From positions 1 through 64,000 of the forward strand of contig NZ_JACHXJ010000007.1 of NCBI RefSeq assembly GCF_014192015.1: a stretch of 64,000 nucleotides of DNA, given 5' to 3'. The stretch comes from Paenibacillus rhizosphaerae. Its GTDB lineage: Bacteria > Bacillota > Bacilli > Paenibacillales > Paenibacillaceae. Shown piece after piece: positions 43,312-53,523 of the stretch. The translations under genes and the position numbers were made by a program. Below the pieces are notes generated by a model. It did no database searches. It was not told the origin of the DNA and was given only the letters and a program-made list of their open reading frames with translations. Position 1 is the stretch's first letter, and every line of letters begins with the position of its first letter.

Positions 43312-44700
43312 ATGAGCGAAATCAAGCCGGTCCAGGAAGAACAGGAATCTGTGGTGGTTGAAGGGGTCCACAATTACAGCAGTGAAGAGCATTGGGTGAA
43401 ACCCGAGGACCCGCTGCTGCTGGAGCGCCTCGAATGGTTCAAAGACCAGAAACTGGGCCTTATGATGCACTGGGGGCCGTATTCCCAGCTCGGATTGGTT
43501 GAATCCTGGGCGCTGAGCGACGTGGATGAGGAATGGTCCAGAAACGAGATCGACTGGGACATCGATGCGGAAGAGCTGAAGCGGGAGTATTTTAACTTGA
43601 ACAAGACGTTCAACCCGCTGCGTTTCCAGCCGGAGCTGTGGGCCGATCTGGCCGCCGAGAACGGCTTTAAATATTTGAACTTTACGACCAAGCATCATGA
43701 CGGGTTCTGCATGTGGGATACGAAGACGACCGATTACCGCGTTACCGGACCGGACTGCCCGTTCCATACGCATAAATATGCGGATATTACGAAGCAGCTG
43801 TTTAATGCATTCCGGGAAAAGGGCTTGGGAATCTCCGCTTACTTCTCAAAAGCGGACTGGCACACTCCGTATTACTGGGCTCCCGGAATGAAGCCGGGAA
43901 CGACGACTTCCCGCGGACCGACCTATGATCCGAAGGAATATCCATGGCTGTGGGAGCAGTTCGTCCAGTTCACGCATGAACAGATCATGGAGCTCATGAC
44001 GAATTACGGAAAGATCGACGTGCTGTGGCTGGATGCCGGCTGGGTCAACGACTATCGGGATCAGAACATCCGTCTGGGCGAAGTGGTCGAGCGGGCGCGG
44101 AAAATTCAGCCTTGGCTGCTGTCGGCGGACCGCACGGTGGGAGGACCTTACGAAAACCTGATCACCCCGGAACAGACGCTGCCCGAACGCGCGCTGAGCG
44201 TGCCTTGGGAGAGCTGCATCACGATGGGATCGGCGTTCTCCTTCCGTTATGAGGACGACTACAAGACGGTCCGCCAGCTGATCCATCTGCTGGTTGAAAT
44301 CGTCGCCAAAGGCGGTAACCTAGCGCTGAATGTGGGACCGCAGCCGGACGGACGGATTTCCAAAACGGCCATCTCCCGCATCAAGGGCATGGGCGCATGG
44401 CTGAAGGTTCACGGTGAAGCCATTTATGGCACCCGCATTTGCGAGCCGTATTCGGTCGGCCGGGCGCAGTTCACCCAAAAAGGCGATACGACCTACGCCT
44501 TTTACCTGTACCGGGACGAGCACGAAGAGGTTCCAGCGGAGCTGCATCTGCCGCTGCAGCAGCCGCTCAGCCGGATCGATCTCGTCGGCGGAGCGGACAA
44601 CCTGGAATTCCGGCGCACGGATGACGGCGTTGCCATCCGCCTTCCGGAGAAGGAACGCGAGGGGCTGGCACCGATCGCGCACGTGTTCCGCATCCGCTAA
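43312..44700 (+). CDS. Alpha-L-fucosidase, GH29 (first of two)
   Basis: GGAGGG lies 6 bases before ATG 43312. The 462-residue enzyme has a GH29 barrel: LGLMMHWGPYSQ, TTKHHDGFCMWDT (substrate His pair) and the nucleophile D241 in DVLWLDAGW. KGGNLALNVGPQPDG and a beta-sandwich tail (about 370-462) follow. It is retaining and would remove alpha-linked L-fucose. There is no signal peptide, so it acts in the cytoplasm on imported glycan. It differs clearly from the second GH29, which suggests different linkages (for example core alpha-1,6 versus antenna). Confidence 0.92.
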   Translation: MSEIKPVQEEQESVVVEGVHNYSSEEHWVKPEDPLLLERLEWFKDQKLGLMMHWGPYSQLGLVESWALSDVDEEWSRNEIDWDIDAEELKREYFNLNKTFNPLRFQPELWADLAAENGFKYLNFTTKHHDGFCMWDTKTTDYRVTGPDCPFHTHKYADITKQLFNAFREKGLGISAYFSKADWHTPYYWAPGMKPGTTTSRGPTYDPKEYPWLWEQFVQFTHEQIMELMTNYGKIDVLWLDAGWVNDYRDQNIRLGEVVERARKIQPWLLSADRTVGGPYENLITPEQTLPERALSVPWESCITMGSAFSFRYEDDYKTVRQLIHLLVEIVAKGGNLALNVGPQPDGRISKTAISRIKGMGAWLKVHGEAIYGTRICEPYSVGRAQFTQKGDTTYAFYLYRDEHEEVPAELHLPLQQPLSRIDLVGGADNLEFRRTDDGVAIRLPEKEREGLAPIAHVFRIR

Positions 44701-44782
44701 GGCAGCGGGCAGGCTGGCATAAGAGTGTAGATCCAAACACCGCCTATAAACAACCGAATACAACGCGAAAGGTGCGACCGAT

Positions 44783-46069
44783 ATGCAACCATGGTTTGAA
44801 AACGCAAAGCTGGGGATTTTTATCCACTACGGTATTTATGCCGTCGACGGAGTGGCTGAATCCTGGTCATTTTACAACGGGTACATTCCCTATGAACAAT
44901 ACATGAAGCAGCTGGACGGTTTTACGGCGTCGAATTTTGATGCGGAAGCATGGGCCGACTTGATCGAGAAGTCCGGCGCCAAATATGCGGTGCTGACGAC
45001 AAAGCATCATGACGGGGTAGCGCTCTGGGACACGAAGTACAGCGACCTGAACGTCATTCAGAAAACGCCGGCCAAGCGGGACATCGTCAAGGAGTACGCA
45101 GAAGCCATCCAGAAGCGGGGCATTCATCTGGGCATGTACTATTCCTTGATCGACTGGTCCCATCCCGACTATCCGAGCGTCTATGAAGGGGGCAAGGTGC
45201 CGGAAGATTTGAGAACGGCCAACCGTTTCTCCAGCCCTCAGGACGGCGTTCAGGACGAAGAGCGCTGGCAGAAATTCCTCGAGTTTAACAACAACCAGCT
45301 GCGGGAAATTATGACGAATTACGGCAAGGTCGACCTCCTTTGGTTCGACGGGGACTGGGAGCGGAGCGCCGAGCAGTGGAATCTGCCGGCCTTTAAGGAA
45401 TATCTGCACACGCTGAATCCGGATGTCATCATCAACTCCCGCCTGCAGGGGCATGGCGATTATAAAACGCCGGAGCAGGGCATTCCGATCACGAGACCGG
45501 AGGGACCGTGGGAGTTCTGCACGACGATCAACACGTCCTGGGGCTACGTGCCCACAGATAACAAATACAAGTCGCTGAACCAGATCATCCGCATGTTCTG
45601 CGACTGCATTTCGATGGGCGGCAACATGCTGCTCGATATCGGACCGCGGGAAGACGGCACGATCGATAAGCGGCAGGAAGATATTTTGCTCGGATTGGGC
45701 GATTGGATCCGCACTCATGAAGAGGCGGTGTTTGGCACGGAGGAAGGCATCATGACCCGCTATTACCTCGGGGGAAGCACGGTGTCCAAGGACCGCAAGA
45801 CGCTGTACCTGTTCGTGTACGACGATCCGAAGGAAAACGTCTGCCTCAAGGGGCTGTGTAACCCGATCAAGAAGATCACCGTGCTCCACTCGGGCAAGGA
45901 GCTATCGCATGAAATTCACGGCGGGGTGCCGTGGTTCAACATTCCGGGAACGACATGGATTCACATGACCCCGGAAGACACACATGAGCAGGTAACGGTG
46001 CTGAAGCTGGAGTTCGACGAAGAGCTGGAAATGTACGGCGGATCCGGCGCGGTCGTTACCCATAACTGA
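44783..46069 (+). CDS. Alpha-L-fucosidase, GH29 (second)
   Basis: AAAGGTG precedes the ATG. The 428-residue enzyme has LGIFIHYGIYAVDG, TTKHHDGVALWDT and the nucleophile D189 in DLLWFDGDW. GGNMLLDIGPREDG and a short C-terminal beta domain follow. It starts 82 bp after the first GH29 and lacks a signal peptide. The two are not recent duplicates: only barrel motifs are shared. Two fucosidases in one cluster point to a fucose-rich substrate. Confidence 0.92.
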   Translation: MQPWFENAKLGIFIHYGIYAVDGVAESWSFYNGYIPYEQYMKQLDGFTASNFDAEAWADLIEKSGAKYAVLTTKHHDGVALWDTKYSDLNVIQKTPAKRDIVKEYAEAIQKRGIHLGMYYSLIDWSHPDYPSVYEGGKVPEDLRTANRFSSPQDGVQDEERWQKFLEFNNNQLREIMTNYGKVDLLWFDGDWERSAEQWNLPAFKEYLHTLNPDVIINSRLQGHGDYKTPEQGIPITRPEGPWEFCTTINTSWGYVPTDNKYKSLNQIIRMFCDCISMGGNMLLDIGPREDGTIDKRQEDILLGLGDWIRTHEEAVFGTEEGIMTRYYLGGSTVSKDRKTLYLFVYDDPKENVCLKGLCNPIKKITVLHSGKELSHEIHGGVPWFNIPGTTWIHMTPEDTHEQVTVLKLEFDEELEMYGGSGAVVTHN

Positions 46070-46103
46070 CGGATGGACGGGACGCTATAAGCGGACGATC
46101 AAC

Positions 46104-46144
46104 GGGGAGGAACGCCTTGCACTTTTTCGCGGCGGGGCCTCCCC
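46104..46144 (+). other. GC-rich hairpin inside the glycosidase cluster
   Basis: GGGGAGG pairs with CCTCCCC without a T run. A second GGCTAA/TTAGCC stem lies at about 46174-46199. It sits in the widest internal gap (190 bp) and may be an RNA stabiliser, a processing site or an internal promoter region. Confidence 0.4.
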
Positions 46145-46259
46145 CTCTTCAGGTGAACGGACAGGCCTTCAGTGGCTAAAGGTCACGATGGCTTAGCCGG
46201 CTCGTTCTTAGGAACAGCAGCCCAGAGCATATGACCATGTATACAAAAGGAGATCACGA

Positions 46260-47579
46260 ATGGAACAATTCAGGTTACCTCAAATCACAATGCCGCAGAT
46301 GGAACTTCCGGCTTCCATTCAGGACGTGCTGACGGAAGCGGAAGAGAAGCTGGCGCACCGGGCCAAGCTGCTGCAGCTTTTTAAAAACTGTTTTCCCAAT
46401 ACGCTGGAAACGACCACGAAGCTGATGGATGACGGGACCACTTTTGTCATTACCGGGGATATTCCCGCGTCCTGGCTCCGCGATTCCGTAGAGCAGGTCA
46501 TGCATTACGTGCCCTTCGCCAAAGAGGATGCTGCGCTGCAGCGGATACTCGGCGGGCTGATCAAGCGGCACATTCAGTACATACATATCGACCCGTACGC
46601 GAACGCGTTTAACGAGTCGGCAAACGACTGGCACTGGAACACAGCCGACGCGACCGATATGGGTCCTTGGGTGTGGGAGCGCAAGTTTGAAATCGACTCT
46701 CTGTGCTTCTCCATGCGGCTCGCCTATGCGTACTGGAAGGAAACCGGGCTGACGGACATTTTCGACGCTGGCTTCAAATCGGCGATGCGGATCATTTACG
46801 AGCTGTTCCAGACCGAGCAGCGCCATATGGAACAGTCGCCGTACCGATTTATGCGCAGCAACGGCATCCGGCAGGATACGCTGGCGAACGGAGGGCTCGG
46901 CATGCCGGTCAACTATACGGGAATGGTCTGGTCCGGCTTCCGCTCCAGCGATGACGCGTGCGACTTTCATTACAACATTCCGGGCAACATGTTCGCCGTG
47001 GTGGCATTGCGACACATGCAGGAGTTCGCCGAGTGGGTATTCCGCGATACGGGCTTCCTGCAGGAGCTGAAGGCGCTTGAGGAAGAAATCCATCACGGCA
47101 TCCAGCTCTACGGTATCTACCGCCATCCGGAATTCGGACCGATTTACGCTTACGAGACCGACGGGTTCGGCAACTACTGCCTGATGGACGACGCGGGTAC
47201 TCCGGGGCTGATGTCCATTCCTTATTTGGGCTACGTTACCGCGGATGATCCGATCTATCAGAATACGAGACGCTTTGCGCTGTCCAAATCCAATCCGTTC
47301 TACTACGAAGGCCGGGCGGCAAAGGGCATCGGCAGCCCGCATACGCCGGAAGGCTATGTATGGCATATGGCTCTGTCCATGCAGGGACTGACGGCGGTCA
47401 CGAAGGAAGAAAAGCTGGAGATGATCGCGATGCTGGAGGCGACGGACGCGGAAACGGGCTTTATGCATGAGGGATTCCTTGCCGACGATCCGGTCGTGTA
47501 TACGAGATCGTGGTTTGCCTGGTCCAACAGCCTCTTCTCGCAGCTGGTCTATGAAGCGATGAAAGAAGGGATTCTATGA
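46260..47579 (+). CDS. Exo-alpha-1,6-mannosidase, GH125
   Basis: AAAGGAG precedes the ATG. The 439-residue protein has the family marks as I know them: PASWLRDSVEQVMHYVPFA, HIDPYANAFNESAN, VNYTGMVWSGFRSSDDA and YETDGFGNYCLMDDAG. GH125 enzymes are inverting, metal-independent exo-alpha-1,6-mannosidases; the characterised pneumococcal enzyme trims N-glycan cores. There is no signal peptide. Its last four bases overlap the next start (ATGA), so translation is coupled to the GH-A hydrolase. Confidence 0.92.
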   Translation: MEQFRLPQITMPQMELPASIQDVLTEAEEKLAHRAKLLQLFKNCFPNTLETTTKLMDDGTTFVITGDIPASWLRDSVEQVMHYVPFAKEDAALQRILGGLIKRHIQYIHIDPYANAFNESANDWHWNTADATDMGPWVWERKFEIDSLCFSMRLAYAYWKETGLTDIFDAGFKSAMRIIYELFQTEQRHMEQSPYRFMRSNGIRQDTLANGGLGMPVNYTGMVWSGFRSSDDACDFHYNIPGNMFAVVALRHMQEFAEWVFRDTGFLQELKALEEEIHHGIQLYGIYRHPEFGPIYAYETDGFGNYCLMDDAGTPGLMSIPYLGYVTADDPIYQNTRRFALSKSNPFYYEGRAAKGIGSPHTPEGYVWHMALSMQGLTAVTKEEKLEMIAMLEATDAETGFMHEGFLADDPVVYTRSWFAWSNSLFSQLVYEAMKEGIL

Positions 47580-50500
47580 GCCGGACGGTCATCATTTTCT
47601 GCGACCCCTCGTTTCCGGGCGCATCGCTTCCGCCGGCGGCTCAGCTAGATGAGCTGCAGCGGATCGGCACCGTAGTCGATGCGCAGGGGCTTGCCGACGC
47701 GCTGCGGACGGCCGGAGACGGATGCTTCGTAAACCTGCATGCGCCGTATTTTCCGAAAGAAGCATGGGCGGACATTGCGTCGTTTCTAAGACGCGGCGGC
47801 GGGTTCGTCAGCGTCGGCGGTGCACCGTTCCGGCGGCCGGTGCGGCTTGAAGATGGGGCATGGAAGGCGGAGGTGGAGCAGACCGCCTACCACCGGGAGC
47901 TGTACATTCACGAAATGCTGCATGTAGACGCAGGACCGGTGGCAACCTTGAGGGCTTCGGAGAAGATCCCGCTTCTGGCCGGACAGGAGCGTCTGTTTGG
48001 TATCAGCGACACGCTGAACCTGGTGCCGCACACGACGCGGAACGCCGATCTGCCGCATCAGATGGGCTCCGGGGGCACGATGAGCACGCAGGTGCATGCG
48101 CTGTTGACAGGCGTATCCGCCGACAGCCGCGAGGTAGCCGCTCCGGTGGTGCTGTGGGAGAACTCGCGCGGTGATTATGCCGGTTCACGCTGGCTGTTCG
48201 TAAACGTGCCGCTCGCCTCCGCATTCTGGGATCAGGGCGGGGCAGAGGCGCTGCGTACCTGGGCCGAATATGCGTCGCGTCCGGTCACCGAGCTGTCGCT
48301 CAAGACCAACTACGCTTCCTACGAGCCGGGCGAGCACGCGGTCTTGACGCTGCAAACGCAGCGGATCTTTCCGAAGCTGGCCGCGGTTCGGGATGTCGAG
48401 CGATGGACGTTCGTCCTTACGGTAGAGGAGGACGAAGGGGACCAGAAGTGGGAGCATCGGTTCACGACGGGCGTTACGGGCGAGCTGGACTTCGTCCGGA
48501 TTTCCGTGCCGCTTGCGCTTCACGCCGGGCTGTACCGGGTAGAATGCACGGCTACGTCGGAAGACGGCGAAGTACGCGTGCTGCGCCAGGGCTTCTGGGG
48601 GCATGATGCACAGCTGCTTCAGGAAGGAAGCCTGCTGGCCCGCGGACGGGACTATTTCGTCAAGGACGGTCGGCCGCTGCCGATCGTCGGCATGACGTAC
48701 ATGGCGTCCGATGTGGCCCGGAAGTTCCTGTTCCTGCCGAACAGTGACGTGTGGGACCGGGATATGGCCCAAATGGCAGCAGCCGGCATCAACTGGATCC
48801 GCACCGGGGTGTGGACCGCCTACCGCAACATCATGCAGGTCGACGGCCATGCCTCGGAGGAAGTGCTACGGGCGATTGACGCCTTTATCCTGACGGCGAA
48901 GAAGCACGGGCTTCACGCCACGTTCACCTTCTTCTCCTTCACGCCGGAGACGTGGGAAGGGGTCAATCCTTATCTGGATCCGCAGAGCGTGGAGGCTCAG
49001 AAGCGGTACATCCGCTCTATCGTCTCCCGCCACCGTCACACGACGAATGTGGACTGGGATTTGATCAATGAGCCGTCGATGTTCGATCCGGCGCGGATCT
49101 TCTCGGCCGGGCCGCGTTCTTCGCATGACCGCTTTGAACGGGCTGCCTTTGCGGAGTGGCTGGAGCGGCGCCACGGCCAAATCGAGCAGGTGCAGGAGCG
49201 GTGGAATATGACGCCGGAGCAGCTGCCGGTCTTTTCGGCTGCCGCCATTCCGGAGCCGCAGGAGATCAACTTCGACGTCCAGGATATGCATTCGGACAAG
49301 AAGGGAACGCGCTGGCTGGATTACTGCCTGTTCTCCATGGACATGCATAACCGCTGGGCCCGGCAGCTGTATGACACGATCAAGGAGCTGTGTCCGGATC
49401 AGCTGGTCACTGTCGGCCAGGACGAGGCGCTGGGCTCGCAGCGGCCGTCGCCGTTCTTTTACCGGGAAGCGGCCGACTATACGACAGTGCATTCGTGGTG
49501 GCAGAACGACGATCTGGTCTGGGACGGGATCTTTGCCAAGACGGCCGACAAGCCGAATGTCGTTCAGGAGACGGGGATCATGTACGTCGAGACCGCCGAA
49601 GGGCTGGCCAAGCGGAGCGAACAGGAGCTGCGGAGCATGCTGGAGCGCAAGTATGCTTATGCATTCTCGACGGGCGGTGCAGGAGCGATCCACTGGATCT
49701 GGAACACAAACTTCTATATGGATAATGCGAACGAATCGCATATCGGCGCGCTGCGGGCCGACGGCACGGAGAAGCCGGAGGCGGACGTCTCGTACGAGTT
49801 CGGCCGGTTTATGGCAGGGATCCGGGATCTGTTCCGGGACCGTGAACTGGAGGATATCGCGGCGGTGTTCCCGTACTCGAACGACTTCTCGAACCGGAAG
49901 TTTACGAATGAGGCGACGCGCCTGATGACGCGCGTGCTGTCCTATCAGCTGAAGCTTCCGCTGCGGGCCGTGTCCGAATACGACCTGGAGCCGCTGGCGG
50001 AGCATCCGGCCAAGCTGATTCTGCTGCCAAGCCCGCACAATATCGAGGACGCGGCCTGGGCGAGGCTGCTTGAGATTGTCCGGAGCACGGGAGCGGTGCT
50101 GCTCGTGACCGGGCCGCTCTCGATCGACGCGTACTGGCGGCGGACAGAGCGGGCGGCCGGTCTGCTCGGCGATACGGTGATCCGCAACGTACGGCGCGAG
50201 GAGACGCTGAGCCTTCAGGGCAAACGGCTGCCGGTTTCCTTCGGGAAGCGGCGCATTGCTGAGGTGAACAAAGAGGTGCTGGCGTCGGGCGACAGCCAGG
50301 CCGGGTCGGGAACGCCTGCCGCCGACGCGGTGGTCGACATCCCGCTGGGTAAGGGCAGATTGATCTGGAGCCCGCTGCCGGTAGAGCTGAACGAACGGAT
50401 TGAGACCACGGCCGAGCTGTACCGCTATGCGGCGGAGGCGGCTGGCTGCGCCAGCGGCCTCACATGGCTGCAGGGCGGGGGCAACCCCGGGATTTATGGG

Positions 50501-50713
50501 CGCAGACTGCGGTTTTCCGAAGGCTTTTTATATATCTTCGTATCGGAATATGCGTGGGATGCCCAGGTTGAAGTGCGGGACGACGATACCGGAGCCGTCT
50601 ATGCGTTTGAGCTGGAGCAGGAGCGGTCGGTGCTGTTCGCGGCCGATGCGGAAGGACGAATACAGGCGGTGTACCGCCCGCACGAGGTTCAGATTCAAGT
50701 CAAGGAAAGCTAG
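47576..50713 (+). CDS. Large clan GH-A glycoside hydrolase, candidate beta-mannosidase
   Basis: The ATG overlaps the previous stop. In 1045 residues there is an N-terminal amidotransferase-like Rossmann domain (about 1-230, ADIASFLRRGGGFVSVGG), a beta domain (about 240-345), and a TIM barrel (about 350-740). The barrel has acid/base E499 (DLINEPS) and probable nucleophile E665 (VVQETG). A second Rossmann-like domain (about 770-930) and a beta tail follow. The barrel recalls GH5/GH42/GH164, but I cannot place the family. Among the neighbours, the missing activity for an N-glycan core is beta-mannosidase. No signal peptide is seen. Confidence 0.75.
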   Translation: MSRTVIIFCDPSFPGASLPPAAQLDELQRIGTVVDAQGLADALRTAGDGCFVNLHAPYFPKEAWADIASFLRRGGGFVSVGGAPFRRPVRLEDGAWKAEVEQTAYHRELYIHEMLHVDAGPVATLRASEKIPLLAGQERLFGISDTLNLVPHTTRNADLPHQMGSGGTMSTQVHALLTGVSADSREVAAPVVLWENSRGDYAGSRWLFVNVPLASAFWDQGGAEALRTWAEYASRPVTELSLKTNYASYEPGEHAVLTLQTQRIFPKLAAVRDVERWTFVLTVEEDEGDQKWEHRFTTGVTGELDFVRISVPLALHAGLYRVECTATSEDGEVRVLRQGFWGHDAQLLQEGSLLARGRDYFVKDGRPLPIVGMTYMASDVARKFLFLPNSDVWDRDMAQMAAAGINWIRTGVWTAYRNIMQVDGHASEEVLRAIDAFILTAKKHGLHATFTFFSFTPETWEGVNPYLDPQSVEAQKRYIRSIVSRHRHTTNVDWDLINEPSMFDPARIFSAGPRSSHDRFERAAFAEWLERRHGQIEQVQERWNMTPEQLPVFSAAAIPEPQEINFDVQDMHSDKKGTRWLDYCLFSMDMHNRWARQLYDTIKELCPDQLVTVGQDEALGSQRPSPFFYREAADYTTVHSWWQNDDLVWDGIFAKTADKPNVVQETGIMYVETAEGLAKRSEQELRSMLERKYAYAFSTGGAGAIHWIWNTNFYMDNANESHIGALRADGTEKPEADVSYEFGRFMAGIRDLFRDRELEDIAAVFPYSNDFSNRKFTNEATRLMTRVLSYQLKLPLRAVSEYDLEPLAEHPAKLILLPSPHNIEDAAWARLLEIVRSTGAVLLVTGPLSIDAYWRRTERAAGLLGDTVIRNVRREETLSLQGKRLPVSFGKRRIAEVNKEVLASGDSQAGSGTPAADAVVDIPLGKGRLIWSPLPVELNERIETTAELYRYAAEAAGCASGLTWLQGGGNPGIYGRRLRFSEGFLYIFVSEYAWDAQVEVRDDDTGAVYAFELEQERSVLFAADAEGRIQAVYRPHEVQIQVKES

Positions 50714-50725
50714 GAGGAAGAAAAC

Positions 50726-53488
50726 ATGCCAAACCGCAAGACGGCTCATATCGTATCGCACACCCATTGGGATCGGGAATGGTATTTGCCCTATGAGAAG
50801 CATCACGTCCGGCTGGTAAAGCTGATGGATGCGCTGCTGGACAAGCTGGATGAGGATCCGGAATACCGCAGCTTTTTCCTGGACGGCCAGACGATTATTT
50901 TGGAGGACTACCTGCAAGTCCGGCCGCAGCAGCAGGCGCGGCTCGAGAAGCATATCCGGGACGGCCGCATCCTGATCGGCCCCTGGTATATTCTACAGGA
51001 TGCGTTTCTGACGAGCAGCGAGGCCAATGTGCGCAACATGCTGATCGGGCACAAGGACGCCAAGCGCTACGGCCAGCCGGCCCCAATCGGCTACTTTCCC
51101 GACACCTTCGGGCTTGCCGGACAAACGCCCCAGCTGATGCGCCAGTCCGGCATCCATAACGCCTTTTTCGGACGGGGCGTAAAGCCTACAGGCTTCAATA
51201 ACACGGTCGCCGACGGTGACTACGAATCCTCCTTCTCCGAGCTGGAGTGGGAGGGACCGGATGGCTCCAAGGTGCTCGGCATCCTGTTCGCCAACTGGTA
51301 TTCGAACGGAAATGAGGTGCCTGCAGATCCGGGCGAGGCGAAAGCATACTGGCAGCGCAAGCTGGCTGACGCCGGCAAGTACGCTTCCACTGGGGAGCTG
51401 CTGTTCATGAACGGCTGCGACCACCAGCCGATCCAGCTCGATCTGCCGGAGGCGATCCGCACGGCGCGCGAACTGTTCCCGGATACGGACTTCGTCCATT
51501 CCAATTTCATCGATTATTTGGCGGCCCTCGAATCCTCGCTGGACCGTGAATTGTCCTCTGTCCGGGGCGAGCTGCGCAGCCAGCGGACGGACGGCTGGGG
51601 GACGCTCGTCAATACGGCTTCCTCCCGCGTCTACCTGAAGCAGATGAATCAGCGGGGCCAGGCGATGCTCGAGAAGGTGGCCGAGCCGCTTGCGGCTTAC
51701 GCGAGTCTGCTCGGTGCGGCGTATCCGCATGATCTCCTGCAGTACGCCTGGAAAACGCTGATGCAGAATCATCCGCATGACAGCATCTGCGGCTGCAGTG
51801 TGGACGAGGTGCACCGCGAAATGGTCACCCGCTTCGAGAAAAGCCGGCACGTCGCCGAAGCCGTTGCGGACGAAAGTCTGCAGTCCATTGCGGAACATAT
51901 CGACACCACCGGCTTTGCGAAGTTCGGAACGGATGCTTGTCCGTTCACCGTCTTCAACACGACCGGCGGTAAGCGGACCGGCACGGTCAGCGTCGAAGTC
52001 GACGTGCTCCGTCATTATTTCCAGGAAGGCATTCCGTTCGGTGAAATGAAATCACGTGTCAAGCAGCTTGAACCGGCAGATCGGATCGTGGTGGACAGCC
52101 AGGGGCGTGAGGTGCCGTGCACGATCACCGATCTGGGACTGCAATTCGGGTACGATCTGCCTGACGACAAGTTCCGGCAGCCTTATTTTGCCCGTAGGGT
52201 TCGGGTGGAGCTTGAGGCGGCGGACGTTCCCGCGAACGGTTTCTGCACCTACGCGGTCGTCCGCCCGGCTTCCCAAGCCGCAGCATCGGCAGAACGGGCC
52301 ACGCTTGTCACCGGGGACCACACGATGGAAAACGAATACGTATCGGTTAGCATTGAAAACGACGGATCGGTAACGCTGACAGACAAGGCGAGCGGCCAGA
52401 TCTACGCTGGTTTGTGCGTTTACGAGGACAGCGGGGATATCGGCAATGAATACATGTACCGCCAGCCGGACGGGGAAACCCCGCTGACGTCCCGGAATAT
52501 GGCAGCCGAGATTAATATCCTGGCCGACAAGCCTTACGAGGCGTCCTTCCGGGTCGTTCACGCCTGGGACATTCCGAAAGAAGCGGAGGAGAAGCTTGCG
52601 CAGGAGCAGCAGGAGCTGGTATGGTTCACCGGCCGAACGTCCGGCCGCTCCAAGGAGACCGTTCGGATCGTCATCGAGACGACTTTGACGCTGGAGAAAG
52701 GAACACGCGGCCTGAAGGTATCCTCCCGCTTCAATAACCAAGCCAAGGATCACCGGCTGCGGATGTTGTTCCCGACCGGCCTTGCCAGCGGCGTTCACCA
52801 GGCGGATTCCATGTTCGAGGTCGCGACCCGCGGCAACGAGCCGTCCGCCGAATGGACCAACCCGAGCTACTCCCATCACCAGCAGGCTTTTGCCAGTATC
52901 AAGGACGGGCGGACAGGACTCACGGTCGCGAACCTGGGCTTGAACGAATACGAGGTGCTGCAGGACGGACAGAACACGATTGCAGTGACGCTGCTGCGTT
53001 CCGTCGGCGAGCTGGGCGACTGGGGCGTATTCCCGACGCCGGAGGCGCAGTGCCTGGGCGAAGCGCATGCCGAGCTGATGATCATCCCGCACGGTCTTGC
53101 GAAACCTGAGGCTGCGTATAACGAAGCCTATCAGTTCCAAGTGCCGTGGACGAGCGTACAGGTCGGCCTGCATGCGGGGGGCCTTCCCCCGGTTTATCAA
53201 TGGTTCGGCTGGCAGGGAGAAGGAATCGCGCAGTCCGCGGTGAAAAGATGTGAAGAAACGGGCGACCTCATCCTCCGCTGGTACAATTTGACCGCGAGCG
53301 GCACCGAACTTGCCATAGCGCCAACGTTCGCGTATCGCCGGGCTTACCGGAGCAGCATTCTGGAAGAGCGGCAGGAAGCTATACGAGAGACGACGCCTGC
53401 TGAGGAGCTCCGCGTTGCCGTTGGGCCGGCCGAGATCGTGACGCTGGCTTTGGCTGTAGAGACGACGGACGCCGGAGAAAAAGGTTAA
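50726..53488 (+). CDS. Alpha-mannosidase, GH38
   Basis: AGGAGG precedes the ATG, 12 bp after the previous gene. The 920-residue enzyme opens with IVSHTHWDREWYLPYE (H14 and D16 likely bind zinc). It has the nucleophile D126 in GYFPDTFG, the later QNHPHDSICGCS with the further zinc His, and large beta domains to the end. GH38 enzymes are retaining zinc alpha-mannosidases; cytoplasmic bacterial forms act on alpha-1,2/1,3/1,6-mannose. With GH125 it would strip the mannose arms of an imported N-glycan. Confidence 0.94.
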   Translation: MPNRKTAHIVSHTHWDREWYLPYEKHHVRLVKLMDALLDKLDEDPEYRSFFLDGQTIILEDYLQVRPQQQARLEKHIRDGRILIGPWYILQDAFLTSSEANVRNMLIGHKDAKRYGQPAPIGYFPDTFGLAGQTPQLMRQSGIHNAFFGRGVKPTGFNNTVADGDYESSFSELEWEGPDGSKVLGILFANWYSNGNEVPADPGEAKAYWQRKLADAGKYASTGELLFMNGCDHQPIQLDLPEAIRTARELFPDTDFVHSNFIDYLAALESSLDRELSSVRGELRSQRTDGWGTLVNTASSRVYLKQMNQRGQAMLEKVAEPLAAYASLLGAAYPHDLLQYAWKTLMQNHPHDSICGCSVDEVHREMVTRFEKSRHVAEAVADESLQSIAEHIDTTGFAKFGTDACPFTVFNTTGGKRTGTVSVEVDVLRHYFQEGIPFGEMKSRVKQLEPADRIVVDSQGREVPCTITDLGLQFGYDLPDDKFRQPYFARRVRVELEAADVPANGFCTYAVVRPASQAAASAERATLVTGDHTMENEYVSVSIENDGSVTLTDKASGQIYAGLCVYEDSGDIGNEYMYRQPDGETPLTSRNMAAEINILADKPYEASFRVVHAWDIPKEAEEKLAQEQQELVWFTGRTSGRSKETVRIVIETTLTLEKGTRGLKVSSRFNNQAKDHRLRMLFPTGLASGVHQADSMFEVATRGNEPSAEWTNPSYSHHQQAFASIKDGRTGLTVANLGLNEYEVLQDGQNTIAVTLLRSVGELGDWGVFPTPEAQCLGEAHAELMIIPHGLAKPEAAYNEAYQFQVPWTSVQVGLHAGGLPPVYQWFGWQGEGIAQSAVKRCEETGDLILRWYNLTASGTELAIAPTFAYRRAYRSSILEERQEAIRETTPAEELRVAVGPAEIVTLALAVETTDAGEKG

Positions 53489-53523
53489 CGATCGAAACAG
53501 AACAAATAACGGAGGGAATCGCG

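Noticed and set aside
46275..47468. 397-codon minus-strand frame
   Set aside because: Antisense to GH125, no domain.
48866..50038. 390-codon minus-strand frame
   Set aside because: Antisense to the GH-A hydrolase with Arg/His-rich composition and no recognisable family.
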